Shown here piece by piece: positions 35,501-47,200 of a stretch of 64,000 bases of DNA (position 1 is the stretch's first letter; each line of letters starts with the position of its first letter). This stretch comes from Cyclina sinensis. Taxonomy: Eukaryota; Mollusca; Bivalvia; Venerida; Veneridae. The translations under genes and the position numbers were made by a program. Under the pieces are notes generated by a model. That model was not told the origin of the DNA and did no database searches. It saw only the letters and a program-made list of their open reading frames with translations. Location of the stretch: contig JAAONU010000016.1 in the NCBI GenBank assembly GCA_012932295.1, positions 43,617,241 through 43,681,240 of the forward strand, written 5' to 3'.

Positions 35501-38500
35501 ATGCCTTTAGTTTGCCCTTACTGCGTCATGCGTAAAAAATTCTCTTTGAATCGCACTGTCAACATTGAAGTCGGTGTGGATTTCTGGTTGACATGGCAAC
35601 GCATAAAATACTCTTGTCCCAAACCGAATAGCACACTGAAATATTCGGCATATACTATCAAATAGTAGCCATCTCCAGAGATTGTACAAATAATGCCCCT
35701 TTGGTAAAAATTGGCCCACCTCTACGTCACTATTTCTATGTAGACTCATCTTCACTGAAATAATGTTATTTACATTCGATATATAGTACCGTTCACGTTT
35801 TCCGTGGTATTTGGTAAGTAATGTTAGCACACGATAATCTTCCTACTGCTTTCTTCGACCTTCACATTTACCTTTTTGTTTTGTAGAGTAATGATATTCA
35901 GGTAAGTGTTATAATGTAATCTTAGCCCTCTATTTTGACCAGATTTAATCAAAGTTTTGAAAATTGGGGTGTATCGTAATGCGGACGGATGTCAAGCTGT
36001 TTCGTTTCCGCTCAAACACTTAAGTGAAAAAGAGTATCTATCTACCTGATTTTATTCACCTGTCGGCTACTGCGTGTCCATATGCGTGCCCTGGTCAGTT
36101 TAGTTATTATATGTTGTGGGAATAATGCACGATACAGTAGGGACCCGATTCAAGAGATACGCCGGGTTCTTTTACATGATTATTGAAAGCACCTGATACA
36201 TGTGACATCAGTCAAGTGCTTCATTCGAAGGTCAATTAGTTGTCTAAGTGGCGGAGGCGTGGATCGAGCTTGCGACTCCTGGATTACCAGTCTAGCGCGT
36301 TACTACAGGACCACTGATCCACCCCGGTCTGATATTAAACTAGGAGGTAGGAAGAAACAGATTGTGATTGCTTTAGTGTTCAGTAGGCTGTAAGGAATGC
36401 CAACAGTTTAGCTCAAATAGAAAAACTTTCCCTCAATAACTTTAGTTAGAAAAAAATAGTGAGACGACTATTTGTTTATAGGTGGTACAAGGTGAGATCG
36501 CTGCTGGGGTCTTGAAGTCAGTTATTCAAGTTTAAGGCCACCAGCTTAGATTTCACCAGCTCCGATCAAAAACTTTTGGTAGGGACTAAATGCTGAGATG
36601 AAATCTGATATGTAAGAAGATCATATGAAGACACCGTTTGAGATAGCATTTTAAGTCTATAATTAAGTATAAGGTCAAGCTCACCAGGAGTGATTAAAGG
36701 AGAAATGTTTCTACTCAGTTGTTAGAAGGTAATACTAAGGTGTAAGTTTTTAGGTTAATGGTGAATATAAACTTTCCCGTAAGAATTGTTTATGGGTCAT
36801 GAAGGACAGAGAAAATACATTTCAGCTGAAAAACTTAAAACATTGATATGAAACTTGATAAATAGATTGGTGTATCGTGACTAAGGTAGGGGGTCGCTTT
36901 TTGGATTAGTAGGTAAAAAAACAAGGTCAAAAACATAGATTGAGAAGCTATTTTCAATAGCTTTATCTGGTATATAGACATAAATTTGGATTGTTTTTGG
37001 GGTCAGCATATTCAAGGACAAAGTCATCAAATATATAAAGGGAATAATTCTGCTCAATTACTTTAGTTAAGAAGGGGATTCGAAGACAAAACTTTGTTTA
37101 TGTGTATGTTGTATGCGAACAAACGGTTAGATTACTGTCTGGTTCAGTAGGGTCAATGTCGATGTCAGCAGTTTCGGTCATTGAAAACAAATCATTTTTC
37201 CTCAGATACTTTATTTAGTAAGAATATATAGAGATTAAACTTGTTTATATGTAACTGATAGGACTGGTTTGGAATGCTATCTGGATCACTTGGAGTCAAA
37301 ATCAAAGTCACAAGCTTATCCTAGGAAAATCTTAAGGCAACAGTTTCAATAATAAGTTTTCATAAAACTTTATCAAAATGCTTCCTTGATGATCTTTTGG
37401 TCATTTCTGAAACCATTTCACATAGTTCGAACAACTATGTTGCCAGCATAAGTCAAAGGAAATATTTTAGAAACACAGTTTTACTAAACTTTCATGAATG
37501 TTGGTCAAACAATATCTTAAACATCTCAAGGTCAACTTACGGTTTAGGTAGGTCAAAAATTCACATCACCGTATCAGTTTAAAGAAATCCCTGAAGGTAC
37601 TTATGCATTTCTGTCGTCTTTTCTTCGCAGTGTCAGCACATTTCTTTCTGTCTATTTTTTTTTCGAAAATCTGATTTGCAGAATTTGAACATTTTTGTCC
37701 CGGTAAAACTAAATTAATTGTCGGAAATTCATTTTAATATTTACCAAGGATAGAATTAAATTGCTTTAGGAAACGTGTGTCACTCCAAAACAATCTGTAC
37801 CCAAGTACCCAATTTAAGAATAAACCAAAAGTATATAATAGTAGTGCCTTTCGTGTCTCCATTAAGGTTATCTTTCGGGTAGAGATCACCGTCTCTAAGG
37901 GGAGTGCAATATACTTTGTTTCAAATACTAGACTGCACCTGCGTGCACGAGAAAGATATTCATGACGCCGTTCTACGGCAGACGTTTTTTGACGCCACGA
38001 CTTTTTCTCGTCATGTGGCTTTCCAGTGTCATTTTCCAATACAACTACGTTCTAGCAAGACCCAATTCTCCATTTGTTTGAATTTTTGATGACCAACGCC
38101 CCCTGCAGAAGTTAGTTATTTTAGGTTGTGGGGGATAGTGCAAGATGCACAAGGCATCCTATTAAATAGACATCTCTGGTTCTTTTCCACCATCAGTGTA
38201 TAGCATTGCTACACGGGACCTCGGACTAACGTCGCATCCAAAATACAATTAGTTATGGTAGTGGAGGAGCAGGTGATCGAACTCGCATTTCTTGGTTTAC
38301 CTGTCTAGCACGTTACCACTGGGCGACTGATCCGCTCCCAGGCCCAACTGCATTTTAATGGAGTATACATAGGTGTGAAAAAAGGAAAATAGAACTGCTG
38401 TCAGGTCTTCAGTGACATGCTTATTTGTTTGATAGACAGATTTAGATAGATTTATTTCAATACAAAATGTCAGACAGCATGACATTATAATATAAATGAA

Positions 38501-40894
38501 ACATACATGAAATTAACAATAAGCAAGAGCATGAATGAATTAGACATATTCAGCCATGTCAACCAACATTATATATCAAGAATAACACAAACAAGAGTTT
38601 GTGAAAACTCTTATTTCCATTGTGGTCTTTGAAGTATAGTATTGTGTGGCATAAGAAGACATATAGTTATCACAGGACTTATCACAAAAAATATCTCATA
38701 ATTGAAAGACTATGTATGTTGTAACAAAAATAATTTACAATACAAATACTAGTTTTGAATACTGTCTTAAACATACACCTCACAGAACTAAAAGTCAAAC
38801 TTAATGAAAAAATGAGATCTGAAAATACGTTTGGCAGTAAAATCATTCTGTCTACTGGCACATAAAAGAAATTGATATTGTGAGTAAAACTGAAAACAAT
38901 AACATTACAAAATTAGTAATCAATTAAATTGATAAAATGTTCCTTAGCAACGAGTTTGAAGTTATATGTGACCTGGAGTCCCTAATATGCTGCGGTAATT
39001 TATTCCACAAACAGCATTCCCCATATACAAATGACTGTTTCTTAAAACCTTTGACCTTGGGGATAGAAAAACGACTAATCTCTCTCAGATTATCAGCATT
39101 TCCTAAAGATTTAACCCTGAACCGTGTGTTGTGACTGTGTACATGATTGACTTGAACAAAATTTTCTCTTAGGTACAACGGGGCGGAATTTGAATAAAAT
39201 CAACTCTGCTTGCCACAGGTAACCATTTCAAAAATGAAAACTGCTTTTTACCGATATGAGCTCTAGGTTCAAGGTTCAAAATAAATCTAATAAGTTAATT
39301 CTGGGTAACCTGTAATTTGTTTCTGACATTGCCATGGGTTCAAAGGACAAACTTTGGTCTATGCTTGCATCTAGATATTTGACCGACTCCTTAGACTGAG
39401 TCTTATGACCTTTAAATGTAACATTAAGGGCAGACTGAGATTTGACCTTGGTCTGGGATCCTAACAGAATAGATTAAGTTTTACCTAGATGCAAGGATGT
39501 TTCATTATATATAAGCCACTCACTTACAGTTTCAAGTTCAATGTTAAGCAAGGTTTCTATTTCATTTGTGTTCCTACAGGTGACTAAGATAGCTGAATCA
39601 TCAGCATAGAGAAGTAACTTTTGTTTGACAACAGCTGACCTGTCATTAACATAGATTAAAAAGAGAAGCGGCCCTAATATAGACCCTTGATAAACACCGT
39701 AGGAAATTAATGCTGGATGTGAATGGGTACCTGGAACATCAGCTAACTGGTGCCTATCGGACAAATATGAAAAGAACCACCTAACGACCGACTTTGAGAG
39801 GCCAAGGGCTTCAAGTTTCATAACTAAAATATCATGGTCAACGGTATCAAATGCCCTTTGGGGGTCAAGTAGTACCATACCAACTAGGTTTGATTTATCC
39901 ATCTGAAAAAAATCAGTTAGGTGTATAAGGCAACTATCAGTTGAAAATTTGCGCCTAAAACCAGACTGATAATCAAACAGTAGTTTGTTGTCCGAGAGAT
40001 AATCTTCAACTTCTTTTCAATAACTTTGGATAAAACACTTAAAATCGAAACTGGCCAATAATTGCCAACATCTGTTCGGTCATTTTTTTAACAAGGTAAC
40101 CACCCGTGCCAACTTCAGGTCATCAGGCACAACACTCGTATAATTGACAGATATATTATGTGGGTCAACGGATTTGCAATCAAAGAAGCAGAATCCTTGA
40201 CACACCTAAAGGGAATACTGTTGATCTACTCAAAAGTTTAAAAATATAAGTTTTTTACGTTTGAAAAACAGTATCAGGTCTGACACCTTTAGAAGAAGAA
40301 AAATAGAAAGCAAAAGACTGTCCATACTTATTTATACATTTTGGTAGTTTCTCAATCAATTTACCGGCAATGGATGTGTAAAAAGAATTGAATGTTTCTG
40401 CAACCTCCAACTTATCAAAGCAAACATTACCAAGACTAACCATTTTTGAGGGTAAGCCAATCCTTTTCAAGGACGTTAGACATTTGAGTCGCAGAACATA
40501 TTAAATTGGTAGTTGAAAACTGAAGGTCGTCGACTGAAAACTTAGTTTTGTCCACTGAGAGCTTTATTTGTTGACTAAATATACATTATTATCAACTAAC
40601 ATGATGTAAGTCTAAAACATACGTAATATATTTATGTCATTTGCAAGCAAACTATTCTATATATTCGTCAGAGCATGGAAAATAAAGCAGAAGAAATGGC
40701 TAGTGGATGACGCTGGTTCGCGGGGCACCAGCACGACACCAAAGGCTCCCACGACAACGTCCTCGACATTGCCAACAACGCAGACGACCACGACCACTTC
40801 TACAACAACAACAACAACTGCTGCACCACCCATAAGGTGCATTATAAGCTTTTGGGGAAAAAAGTACAATATTTGCTTTCACAGATGGTTTTGA
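29468..40894 (+). CDS. Copy C4 of secreted Thr-rich / C-terminal loop peptide family, intact
   Basis: Join 29468-29543, 35168-35408 and 40672-40894; about 179 residues. Exon 1 is a Cys- and Leu-rich signal peptide. Exon 2 is a pro-region beginning EDNDALWKAISTML, containing a YTGNEYTGSN motif, and ending ENELLLKEIERFLSSKR. The KR at the exon 2/3 junction is a likely dibasic cleavage site. Exon 3 reads AWKIKQKKWLVDDAGSRGT, a Thr run, then RCIISFWGKKYNICFHRWF. The loop is C-X11-C with a five-residue aromatic tail that C1 and C2 lack. Intron 1 contains 38-bp and 58-bp arrays; intron 2 contains SINEs and a LINE. The layout suggests a processed secreted peptide. The family is unknown to me. Confidence 0.8.
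30178..30592. repeat. 38-bp minisatellite in C4 intron 1
   Basis: About eleven copies of a unit like TAATGATTAAACATAGTAAA + CACATGAACATTGATTAT. Unit B has little more than one copy at about 44865-44905, so the expansion is specific to unit A. Confidence 0.9.
31040..32410. repeat. 58-bp dimeric minisatellite in C4 intron 1
   Basis: Two related halves alternate: ACTAAACCGAAGGTTGGGAA... (26 bp) and ACTCTACCGAGGGTTGGAAA... (32 bp). It occupies the same position as the 34-bp array of C5 and shares the CTAAACCGAGGGTTGG core. Confidence 0.9.
32411..35167. other. C4 intron 1, 3' part
   Basis: Unique A+T-rich sequence aligning with 47240-50889 of unit B. A 103-codon frame at 32863-33174 is not kept open in unit B and has no motif. 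No gene or RNA is recognised. Confidence 0.55.
35168..35408 (+). CDS. C4 exon 2, acidic pro-region
   Basis: 79 full codons between acceptor gttttacag and donor AG|GTAAAT. It differs from C5 by four residues (M/V, L/H, D/E, M/I) and one visible silent change. Confidence 0.8.
35455..35960 (+). repeat. Fragment of the dispersed repeat in C4 intron 2
   Basis: It starts AGTTCATCTGAGCACAAAGT and contains 'ttgtacaaataatgcccctttggtaaaa', decayed forms of the head and unit of the 16.6-18.3 kb element. The same insertion is in unit B (51183-51690), so it predates the duplication. Confidence 0.55.
36098..36330 (-). mobile_element. tRNA-derived SINE
   Basis: The minus-strand head 36325-36256 folds as a tRNA. 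Its 5' strand GGGGTGG pairs with 3' CCACGCC at six of seven positions. An A-box-like TGGATCAGTGG, a loop CTGGTAA (Thr GGT-like anticodon) and a B-box-like AGCTCGATCC are present. A 'gttgtgg...gcacgatacagtag' tail is shared with 38108-38345. The orthologous copy in unit B is at 51840-52055. Confidence 0.6.
38108..38345 (-). mobile_element. tRNA-derived SINE, second copy
   Basis: The minus-strand head 38338-38266 has GGAGCGG/CTGCTCC acceptor strands, A-box CGCCCAGTGG and B-box AGTTCGATCA. The tail 'ggttgtgggggatagtgcaag' matches the 36.1-kb copy. A truncated remnant is at about 52515-52560 in unit B. Confidence 0.6.
38436..40474 (-). mobile_element. 5'-truncated non-LTR retrotransposon (LINE)
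   Basis: It reads on the minus strand from about 40474 to its 3' end near 38436. Flanks 'gatagacagattt' and 'ttagacatttgag' resemble a target duplication. Unit B has the empty site (near 52643-52665, 'gttagacatttaattcgaag'). The 3' region carries a stem (AAGAG...CTCTT) shared with the LINE at 59-60 kb. Confidence 0.8.
38924..40470 (-). pseudogene. LINE ORF2 remnant with reverse transcriptase
   Basis: Three pieces are visible in order. 40470-40255 is the pre-RT region (ETFNSFYTSIAGKLIEKLP). 39902-39474 is the RT core, with AFDTVDHDILVMKLEALGL, GVYQGSILGPLLFLIYVND and the catalytic box LLYADDSAI. 39178-38924 is the C-terminal region (HSHNTRFRVKSL, SFVYGECCLWNKLPQHIRD). Stops and frameshifts separate them, and the endonuclease part is missing. 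The motifs fit the CR1/L2/Jockey-like group; I cannot place it further. Confidence 0.8.
40672..40894 (+). CDS. C4 exon 3, basic segment, Thr linker, C-X11-C loop
   Basis: The acceptor is 'atattcgtcag'. It encodes 73 residues ending RCIISFWGKKYNICFHRWF then TGA. The linker has more than twenty Thr codons. The antisense poly-Val frame is a shadow. Confidence 0.8.
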
Positions 40895-41126
40895 TAGAAC
40901 ATTAAACTGGTCCTTATGAAATGTGATCGTTTACTCTGACTGGGGAAAATATTTGTTTCTACGTGAACGGTGTTAGCTTTATTCAACAGTAGTACTGGAC
41001 AAAATTTCATTTTTTCAGGCGTTATTGCACTGTTATATCTTTAATTCTCAGTATGCACGAGCGTGAAACAAAACGTGTTAAATAATTTTTGTTAGTCATA
41101 TATTTTATTTATTTGAACGTTTTTGT

Positions 41127-41132
41127 AATAAA
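41127..41132 (+). terminator. Poly(A) signal of C4
   Basis: AATAAA lies 233 bp past the stop, in sequence conserved with C5 ('tgtaataaatgtacc'). Confidence 0.55.
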
Positions 41133-41939
41133 TGTACCAGCATATTATGTTACGATATGTATTGTCGTTTCATGTACAAGTACCCCCTTATCGTTTTAAG
41201 TTGCTGTTTGCTAACACTCGTATATAGTTAAATACACTTTGGGCATGTCACACACACAGCAATTGTAATATTTAGCAACTGCAGTTGTAGAGATGACGTT
41301 AAACGGTGTCACATGTGAAACAATCATTGTGAACTTTTCAATTGCAGAGAGAGAAAGGGAGAGATCATATCGGAAAAGTGTGAGCAAAATCAATATAAAA
41401 TTAATTAAAACTTTTATACGTATTGACGACTAATTCAAGAATATATCTGTCTTTCAAGGGACAATACGTCAAACTGTTGAAAAAAAATATGGGAACAGAC
41501 TAGAATCAAAGCGCTGCAAGCACTAGGGTATTCTTTGCTCCTGGTAATGCTACTATGGACCTACAAATATGATTAAGTAGTCACAATTTTTTTTGCTGGT
41601 CTAATCCAAATAAGAACCAGTGACTTTCAATTTTAGTCAGATCTCAGCACTGATAAATTTATATACTAACTTATTTTTTATTGTCTATGGAACATTTTGT
41701 CAAAGGAAAGCTTGACACGAACAAGTAAGTGGTTTATAAGGGATGTCACAGGTTTACAATTCTAAACCAGTGTTACACAGCGAAAGGTGGACAGACGATA
41801 CTTTTGATCGGCATCTCTCAAATGACGAATAATTTTTCAAAAATGTCTATGCTAAAAAGAATAATTGGTTTTTGTTGTTGTTGTTGTCGTTTAAGCATTA
41901 ACTTTTAAGCAGTTAGAAATCATTTGGTTTTGAAACATA

Positions 41940-43335
41940 TTTAGTGGTGTTATATAGCCTTTAAACAAGGTAAACAGATGAAATATGGATGTCAACGATT
42001 TCAGATTTCTTCCCAAAACTGCATGGTAAACCTCTTTGATTTGTTTTTCCTTATGTACAGAACATTGAAGAATAGAAATGATTATCATAATAACTGATCT
42101 AAATGCTAGCTTTCATACTTTGCCTTCGTCTAGTAAAAAAGTCCATGCTACAGTAATTTTCACTATTGAGTGTACTTCGGTCTTGGCATTCAGTAATTTC
42201 ATTCCAGGAAATGATTACAGACTGTTTATCTAGATTTTTAATGTCCAGGTGAGCTGGCGAACGTAATCTTATACCGTAAGAAACGATCGACTCGTCGACT
42301 GTTGAAACTATTTCATTTATGCCTCCTAAAAGGTCAATAGTACTCAAGACAGTCCAGATGTCTGTTGTTCTGTCAGGACTAAATACCTTTATTTTAACTT
42401 TGTTTAAGTACAAGATTACTACAATTCCATATCAATAAAGTGGTTTTACGACATACAAATAATGTTAAGAACTAGGAAATTTGCATCATCAGCGACATTG
42501 AGCATAGGCTTTTTTCTGTATTATAGATTTTTCTCTTTTTATAAGCTTAGGGACAAGCCACTTATTCCATTTAAGATAAAACAAAACCTTTTAAACTGTT
42601 TTCGATGTTACTTTTGATTTTTGTTTTTAATTCTACCTGGAAGCATTTTACGTAAAAACCAGTAATGTGTCTATAGTATACTGATGGGATGCATACTATC
42701 TGTATGTTTGCACGTGAAACTGAATCTTTAAAGCGACTGACACACAGATGGGCCGACGATGAAAAAAAAAGAGAAAATATTTATACATCTAGAATTTCTA
42801 GGTGTAATTGTGAAGAACATATCTAAATTAAGTTATTGCCCCATTTTTAATTACAGAAACACATCACAATATAAAGATTTACACAATTTTATCGGTAAAG
42901 AAATTTACCCCGTTAGTCACGGGGTAGATACTTTGGTTATAAATTTAACTTTCACGAAGTATGATAAGTTGTCTCTGTGACTCAGTGGTGTAGATCGTCG
43001 GCTCTATATTTCAGTGATATTACGTTTTTTTCCATAGTATATTAACTTCTCTTCAATTTTAAAGAAATAAATCAGCTAAATTCTGTGAGTCAGTTCGCTA
43101 TAAGTTATGCTCGATTCATTTTCACAACACAAGCTAGGCTGACTGTCGTACCTTTAACTGATTTCCTATCTAGAAAAAAGAGTAGTATTAAACATTATTT
43201 TTGAAAAAAATACAATTAATAAAAAAAAACAAGACAAAAAAATGAAGTCAAAACTTAACTCAGAATTAGTGTTCCTGCGCACACGAACTACCCAAAAACG
43301 ATGTCCTAGAAGTGCAATTTAAAGTTGTAAATTGT
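41940..43335. other. Insertion specific to unit B with a coding-like minus-strand frame
   Basis: Unit A runs straight from 'ttttgaaacatat' to 'gtttttatctatgcaactg', while unit B has about 1.4 kb between these words. On the minus strand 42413-42099 is open for about 104 codons (KIKVFSPDRTTDIWTVLSTI ... SVIISWNEITECQDR), with protein-like composition. It has no ATG start and I recognise no family. It may be an exon fragment carried by a mobile element. Confidence 0.45.
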
Positions 43336-43965
43336 AAAGTTTTTATTCATGCAACTGAAAAGAATCAATTCCTATAGTCATATTTAGAAAATAATTTCGT
43401 TAAGACACATGTTTGTTTCAGCGTATAGCCATGAGTGGTAGAATGTTAATATTGAATTACGATAATGGCATACTGAGAATTATGTCAGATGCGAACACAG
43501 CACGGTACTATATTTCTTCACAATTTTGATTGGCCTATCGGCTCATGTGTGCTTAAAATCGATTGGGGGCGTACTTGAATAAAAAGTAATTGTGTTTTTT
43601 TTCATGCTTTTCATACAAGACCCCAATATGTATCAAGCAAGCTTAGTTCATGCGTGTATTTAAATCTTGCATATCCTATTGCAAAGTTTGTAGACCATAG
43701 CTTTTCGATCCCACCTGAAGACATTCCTAATTTTGAGGGACCTTCATAATGTGTTCTGAAATCTGAACTCGTGGATTTTATCTTACGTCAAGGAAAATCA
43801 ATTTCCTTTGATCTTAATCATTTAATATTTTATGCTAAAATGCTGAAAGGAAAGTATTAGAAGCTCATTAATCGGAAATCATTGATATGACATTTACTCG
43901 TATATATATTCAACATATAGCCTGATAACGGACGAGATCAAATAAATTACTGACCGTTTTTTCAG

Positions 43966-44022
43966 CTTCACCGAAATTCGTACCCAAAAGATTTGTACCG
44001 TAAAAATAATAAATCCCACTAA
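43966..44022 (+). CDS. Candidate exon X, unit B
   Basis: The acceptor is gttttttcag. Phase 0 reads LHRNSYPKDLYRKNNKSH then TAA. It matches unit A up to RK, after which an indel truncates it. Confidence 0.3.
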   Translation, partial: LHRNSYPKDLYRKNNKSH

Positions 44023-44092
44023 AGTCACGACGAAGAGTAATTGATGGAAAAGATAAAAAATAGTAGCCACTCAAGTGTGACTTTCGATCATT

Positions 44093-44100
44093 TATAAATA
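44093..44100 (+). promoter_or_regulatory. TATA box of copy C5
   Basis: TATAAATA lies 58 bp before the C5 ATG and is conserved with C4. Confidence 0.65.
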
Positions 44101-44150
44101 TATAAGACAATTTTAGTAAACATATCAGAGAAAGTTTTTTTTACGAAAAC

Positions 44151-44226
44151 ATGACCAGTCTCGTACCATTTGCTTGCCTGTTGTTTTGTTGTTTGATTTG
44201 TAACCTGGAAGTTTATGCCAGGAAAG
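44151..44226 (+). CDS. C5 exon 1, signal peptide
   Basis: MTSLVPFACLLFCCLICNLE then VYARK, 25 codons plus one base, donor G|GTGAGT. Confidence 0.8.
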
Positions 44227-47200
44227 GTGAGTAAATCAACGATATATATTTCATTTATTTAAAAAATGAAGAAATGACTCAGGAATTTATTACTGTGATT
44301 TTTGAAATCACTCAACCGGTGGAGTTATTCTCGAAGCGTGCATGTTACTTATCAGATTCTGGCTGCAGTTGGTGCCTTAACGCGAAAATCAAACACACTA
44401 GCGGCCAAAATAAATGTTTTACAATTAGATAAGTTATTCTTAATTAAAATTTAACACTGAGTAAAATTGATGAATGGGAAAGTATATAATGAGTAAAGAA
44501 CACAAAACTTAGGCTGGATAACTATTAATTCATTTACCTATGGAGAATACAATCTGTATGGGATTTGTAGAACAGCAAAAACTGAACTTATTCTATTACG
44601 AAACATTTGCTGGGGTTCATCTACTATCTTTATATAGGACCATAATCTTCCAACGGATATGTAAAAGAAAACACTGCCCAACCCTCTTCCCTTTCGATAC
44701 CCACTCGAGTCATTTGTTTTTCTTTATTTATTTTCTTTTTATTCTTAATTCATTTTGATTAGTTATGTTTTGTCTGTTTTTACTGTTCTAAAACTTTTCT
44801 ATATATCGTTATTAGGAAGAATTTCTTTCTTTTTAACGTATTTCGAATATTATACCGCTTTTAAACATGGTAAACACATGAACATTGATGATCAATGATT
44901 TTAGTATTTTTTCCACAAAAACTACACGTTAAACCTGATTTATATTTTGTAGGAAATGTTCAGAATCGTAAAGGAATTAAAATCGTTTGATATTTTTCGA
45001 AATTGTCCTTATCATGGAGTGAGTGGGGTAAATTGGTCCTGTGTTTGAAATCTCCTTTTAGTAATTCTCACTATTTGATATGCTTTTTTTATGTGTTTTA
45101 TTCTCAACAACCATTAGGTTTTTATTAATGTGAATTATTCCATACGGATTGCTATAGTATTTATAGTCAGGTTAAAAAAAAAAGATTCTAAAATGTTTGC
45201 TTCCCTGCTTGGCAGAGCTATTTAGTTTGGCAAGATATGGAGTTAAAACTGGTTATATCATAAAAAAGGTAAAAGCGTCTTATATTGTGTATATTTTGCC
45301 TCTAGATATTGCGTACCTTAAAACATAACTAAACCGAGGGTTGAGAAAAAAAAGCAAGACATAACTAAACCGATCAGGGTTGGAAAAAACATAATACAAC
45401 TAAACCGTGGGCTGAAAAAAAATCATTCAACTAAACCGAGGATTGGAGAAAAAACATAATACAACTAAACCGTGGGCTGAAAAAAAATCATTCAACTAAA
45501 CCGAGGATTGGAGAAAAAACATAATACAACTAAACCGAGGATTGGAGAAAAAACATCATACAACTAAACCGAGGGTTGGAGAAAAAACATCATACAACTA
45601 AACCGAGGATTGGAGAAAAAACATCATACAACTAAACCGAGGATTGGAGAAAAAACATCATACAACTAAACCGAGGGTTGGAGAAAAAACATCATACAAC
45701 TAAACCGAGGGTTGGAGAAAAAACATCATACAACTAAACCGAGGGTTGGAGAAAAAACATCATACAACTAAACCGGGGGCTGGAGAAAAAACATCATACA
45801 ACTAAACCGAGGATTGGAGAAAAAACATCATACAACTAAACCGAGGATTGGAGAAAAAACATCATACAACTAAACCGAGGATTGGAGAAAAAACATCATA
45901 CAACTAAACCGAGGATTGGAGAAAAAACATCATACAACTAAACCGAGGATTGGAGAAAAAACATCATACAACTAAACCGAGGATTGGAGAAAAAACATCA
46001 TACAACTAAACCGAGGATTGGAGAAAAAACATAATACAACTAAACCGAGGATTGGAGAAAAAACATCATACAACTAAACCGAGGGTTGGAGAAAAAACAT
46101 CATACAACTAAACCGAGGGTTGGAGAAAAAACATTATACAACTAAACCGAGGGTTGGAGAAAAAACATCATACAACTAAACCGAGGGTTGGAGAAAAAAC
46201 ATCATACAACTAAACCGAGGGTTGGAGAAAAAACATCATACAACTAAACCGAGGGTTGGAGAAAAAACATCATACAACTAAACCGGGGGCTGGAGAAAAA
46301 ACATCATACAACTAAACCGGGGGCTGGAGAAAAAACATCATACAACTAAACCGAGGGTTGGAGAAAAAACATCATACAACTAAACCGAGGGTTGGAGAAA
46401 AAACATCATACAACTAAACCGAGGGTTGGAGAAAAAACATCATACAACTAAACCGAGGGTTGGAGAAAAAACATCATACAACTAAACCGGGGGCTGGAGA
46501 AAAAACATCATACAACTAAACCGGGGGCTGGAAAAAATCATTCAACTAAACCGAGGGTTGGAGAAAAAACATCATACAACTAAACCGGGGGCTGGAAAAA
46601 ATCATTCAACTAAACCGAGGATTGGAGAAAAAACATAATACAACTAAACCGTGGGCTGAAAAAAAATCATTCAACTAAACCGAGGGTTGGAGAAAAAACA
46701 TAATACAACTAAACCGAGGATTGGAGAAAAAACATCATACAACTAAACCGAGGGTTGGAGAAAAAACATCATACAACTAAACCGAGGGTTGGAGAAAAAA
46801 CATTATACAACTAAACCGAGGGTTGGAGAAAAAACATCATACAACTAAACCGAGGGTTGGAGAAAAAACATCATACAACTAAACCGAGGGTTGGAGAAAA
46901 AACATCATACAACTAAACCGAGGGTTGGAGAAAAAACATCATACAACTAAACCGGGGGTTGGAGAAAAAACATCATACAACTAAACCGGGGGCTGGAAAA
47001 AATCATTCAACTAAACCGAGGGTTGGAGAAAAAACATCATACAACTAAACCGGGGGCTGGAAAAAATCATTCAACTAAATCGAGGGTTGGAGAAAAAACA
47101 TCATACAACTAAACCGGGGGCTGGAAAAAATCATTCAACTAAACCGAGGGTTGGAGAAAAAACATCATACAACTAAAGCCAGGGTTGGAAAAAATCATCA

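Larger units (their letters stand above)
28392..41300 (+). repeat. Segmental duplication unit A (carries C4)
   Basis: It aligns collinearly with 41680-53430 from 'ctgtttatggtacgttttgtcaaag' through exon X, promoter, three exons and the 3' flank with AATAAA. Unit A has a LINE insertion (38.4-40.5 kb), an expanded 38-bp array and about 1.5 kb of intron 2 missing from unit B. Short landmarks include (GTT)n at 28573-28592. Confidence 0.85.

Noticed and set aside
36256..36325. Functional tRNA-Thr gene
   Set aside because: Mismatched acceptor stem, imperfect B box, attached common tail and related copies nearby indicate a SINE head.
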